Assembly: GCA_026770595.1 (NCBI GenBank)
Contig: MU634000.1
Span: forward strand, 1-17,730
Direction of reading: 5' to 3'
From: Ochromonadaceae sp. CCMP2298
Taxonomy: Eukaryota; Sar; Synurophyceae; Ochromonadales; Ochromonadaceae
DNA length: 17,730 nucleotides
Position 1 is the stretch's first letter, and each line of letters begins with the position of its first letter. Shown one piece after another: positions 16,598 to 17,730 of the stretch. Made by a program: the position numbers and the translations under genes. The notes below the pieces were generated by a model, which was not told where the DNA came from, searched no databases, and worked only from the letters and a program-made list of their open reading frames with translations.

Positions 16598-16601
16598 GCG
16601 C

Positions 16602-17150
16602 TTACTTGGAGGTGGTCTCTGGCTCCGTAGGCTTCTCCTTGTTGATGGCGTCCATAGCGGCCGTGGGGTCGATGGCGTTGAGGGCAGAGTCGATGGCTGA
16701 CTCGTGCATCTTAAAGGCCGGCTTGAGCACGTTGTTATACACGACCAGGGCCCCGTTGTACTTGGGGATCATGCACCAGACCAGGAAGGACACCTTGATG
16801 GCGTAGTAGAAAGGCAGCCAGTAGAGGATGTAATCGACGAAGTTCTCGAACAGGCAGAAAACTGCGAATACCACCCAGTAGGTCAACCATTGCGTGTCGT
16901 CCTCCTTGGAGGTGGACTCGATGGCCACGAGTGAAGCGTATGCTGGATATGCAAAGCCGATCAGGATGGAGATGTGGTTGGCCATGAAGCCCGAGAACAC
17001 ACAGATCGCGACAACCGCGAGGACGCCCACGATAAAATACTCGATCCCGACCTTCGTCTTCTCCTCGACCAGGGCGGCGTAGGACTTCAGAAAAGCGTTC
17101 TTGTGCACCTGGGTGCGGATGGAGTCGAGGTGCGCGGTGATGGCGGACAT
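16602..17150 (-). CDS. REEP/DP1/Yop1/HVA22 family ER-shaping membrane protein
   Basis: 182 aa, single exon, with a strong Kozak context (GCCACCATG). Members of the TB2/DP1/HVA22 family insert hairpins into the tubular ER membrane and bend it. Seen here: a helical N-terminus, a hydrophobic hairpin region at about 35-75 (FIVGVLAVVAICVFSGFMA and HISILIGFAYPAYASLVAIE), the family's YPAYASLVAIES signature at about 68-79, TQWLTYWVVFAVFCLFENFV, and the third and fourth hydrophobic stretches (YILYWLPFYYAIKVSFLVW) followed by the NG-x-VVYNNVLKP ending and an amphipathic tail. Length matches yeast Yop1 and human REEP5. The start is well placed because the next upstream sequence is a typical untranslated leader. 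Confidence 0.96.
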   Translation of the reverse strand: MSAITAHLDSIRTQVHKNAFLKSYAALVEEKTKVGIEYFIVGVLAVVAICVFSGFMANHISILIGFAYPAYASLVAIESTSKEDDTQWLTYWVVFAVFCLFENFVDYILYWLPFYYAIKVSFLVWCMIPKYNGALVVYNNVLKPAFKMHESAIDSALNAIDPTAAMDAINKEKPTEPETTSK

Positions 17151-17638
17151 GGTGGCTTCTCTCTGACGCGATTGTTGGTTCCTAGAGGATTCAATTTAAT
17201 GAGCTAACGGGTGATGAGACGTGCGCCAGATGGCCTGGGAGCTCCTTCACCTGTTCACCCCTCCCAAGTGACGAAGAGTGGGAAAGTGGAAAACCACGCC
17301 GAAAATTGCAGCTGTAAATGCGCCAATTCCCGTCAAACTAGCAGAATACTGTGCCAATCTGACACGCTCAGATCAAAATTATCGCCAACAGACAGAATTT
17401 CGCCAAAAATTTGGCGAAATTCGGTCGCGTGGAAAAGAGGCTCTTATGATTGGCTTTATGATTGGGTTGGTACAGGGATATTACAAAATCTGTTCATTTC
17501 GCATCGTTATCAATGCTGCATTGTCCTGCTGCATCATCTAAATCATCTAAACAGTCGGGAAATTTTAGATTCGCAGTGCAAACGTCTGAGGGCTCGGCCG
17601 AACGATTCCGCCACCACACCACTACGCCGACTATTTGT
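17151..17638. other. Intergenic region with 28-bp palindrome
   Basis: No credible gene; an 87-codon plus-strand ORF here is AT-rich and lacks coding character. It should contain the REEP promoter and the 3' UTR of the gene at the window end. Confidence 0.55.
17395..17422. promoter_or_regulatory. Perfect 28-bp inverted repeat with E2F-like cores
   Basis: Arms GAATTTCGCCAAA (17395-17407) and TTTGGCGAAATTC (17410-17422) around AA. Each arm has TTTGGCGAAA or its complement, close to an E2F/DP site. It lies about 245 bp upstream of the REEP ATG. A dimeric transcription factor site is likely; an E2F identity is inference. Confidence 0.5.
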
Positions 17639-17730
17639 TTATGCCATGTTGAACTCCACCTCCAGCCCCACCTCGCCGGCCTTGGTGACGATGTCGGCGA
17701 TGTGCACGGCCTTTCTGGCCGCATCTTCGA
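17639..17730 (-). CDS. C-terminal end of an unidentified gene
   Basis: The last 29 codons and TAA of a gene entering from the right edge. The visible peptide reads EDAARKAVHIADIVTKAGEV, then GLEVEFNMA and stop. Third positions are almost all G or C, as in the other genes, which argues for real coding sequence. The amphipathic helix followed by a short strand does not identify a family. Confidence 0.7.
   Translation of the reverse strand, partial: EDAARKAVHIADIVTKAGEVGLEVEFNMA

Larger units (their letters stand above)
15821..16601. other. Intergenic region between CXC and REEP genes
   Basis: No credible gene. The left half should hold the CXC gene promoter, including the E2F-like sites. Positions 16140-16480 are AT-rich, with a 12-bp palindrome ATAAGATCTTAT at 16282-16293. 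The right end, the 3' UTR of the REEP gene, has two adjoining hairpins. Confidence 0.6.

Noticed and set aside
17278-17541. 87-codon plus-strand ORF
   Set aside because: AT-rich codons unlike neighbouring genes, includes the 28-bp palindrome, no domain or splice support.

Overview
The window is nuclear DNA from a single-celled eukaryote, probably a free-living protist or alga. Genes carry GT-AG spliceosomal introns of 72-234 nt with donors such as GTAAGT and GTGAGT, ORFs are GC-rich at third positions, and the recognisable products are eukaryote-specific: Aurora kinase, a LIN54/tesmin-type CXC protein, a TRIP4/ASC-1 zinc-finger protein and a REEP/Yop1 membrane protein. Coding and non-coding DNA is heavily expanded in G-rich simple repeats (GGGGCA-like, CCCATA-like). 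The standard code fits every gene. I cannot fix the species from sequence alone.

Layout. 1-1243 (-): two-exon gene for a disordered acidic/RGG-like protein, cut by the window start. 1826-5405: a complete DNA transposon, about 3.58 kb, with 48-bp terminal inverted repeats (47/48 identical). It holds two convergent genes: a 760-aa pogo/DDE_1-like transposase (-, 2872-5231, one intron) and a 157-aa protein (+, 2147-2620, intron in its leader) that looks like a free-standing copy of the transposase N-terminal DNA-binding module. The element sits between two divergent host genes. 5479-7746 (+): intronless 755-aa orphan protein. 8384-9470 (+): Aurora kinase, three exons, 313 aa. 10377-11213 (-): TRIP4-like zinc-finger protein without the ASCH domain. 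11419-11506 (+): a strong candidate selenocysteine tRNA (UCA) with an upstream TATA box and a T-run terminator, which implies that the organism makes selenoproteins. 11818-15820 (-): five-exon, 1081-aa CXC-domain (LIN54/TSO1/tesmin) protein with a 16-nt start exon and a long Met-Gly repeat. 16602-17150 (-): REEP/DP1/Yop1/HVA22 protein, with strong hairpins directly after its stop. 17639-17730 (-): last codons of an unidentified gene.

The host genes are not an operon. Aurora kinase and the LIN54-like protein both belong to cell-cycle control, and E2F-like sequences lie upstream of the LIN54-like and REEP genes, but a shared programme is inference. The most notable items are the tRNA-Sec locus and the two-gene transposon.
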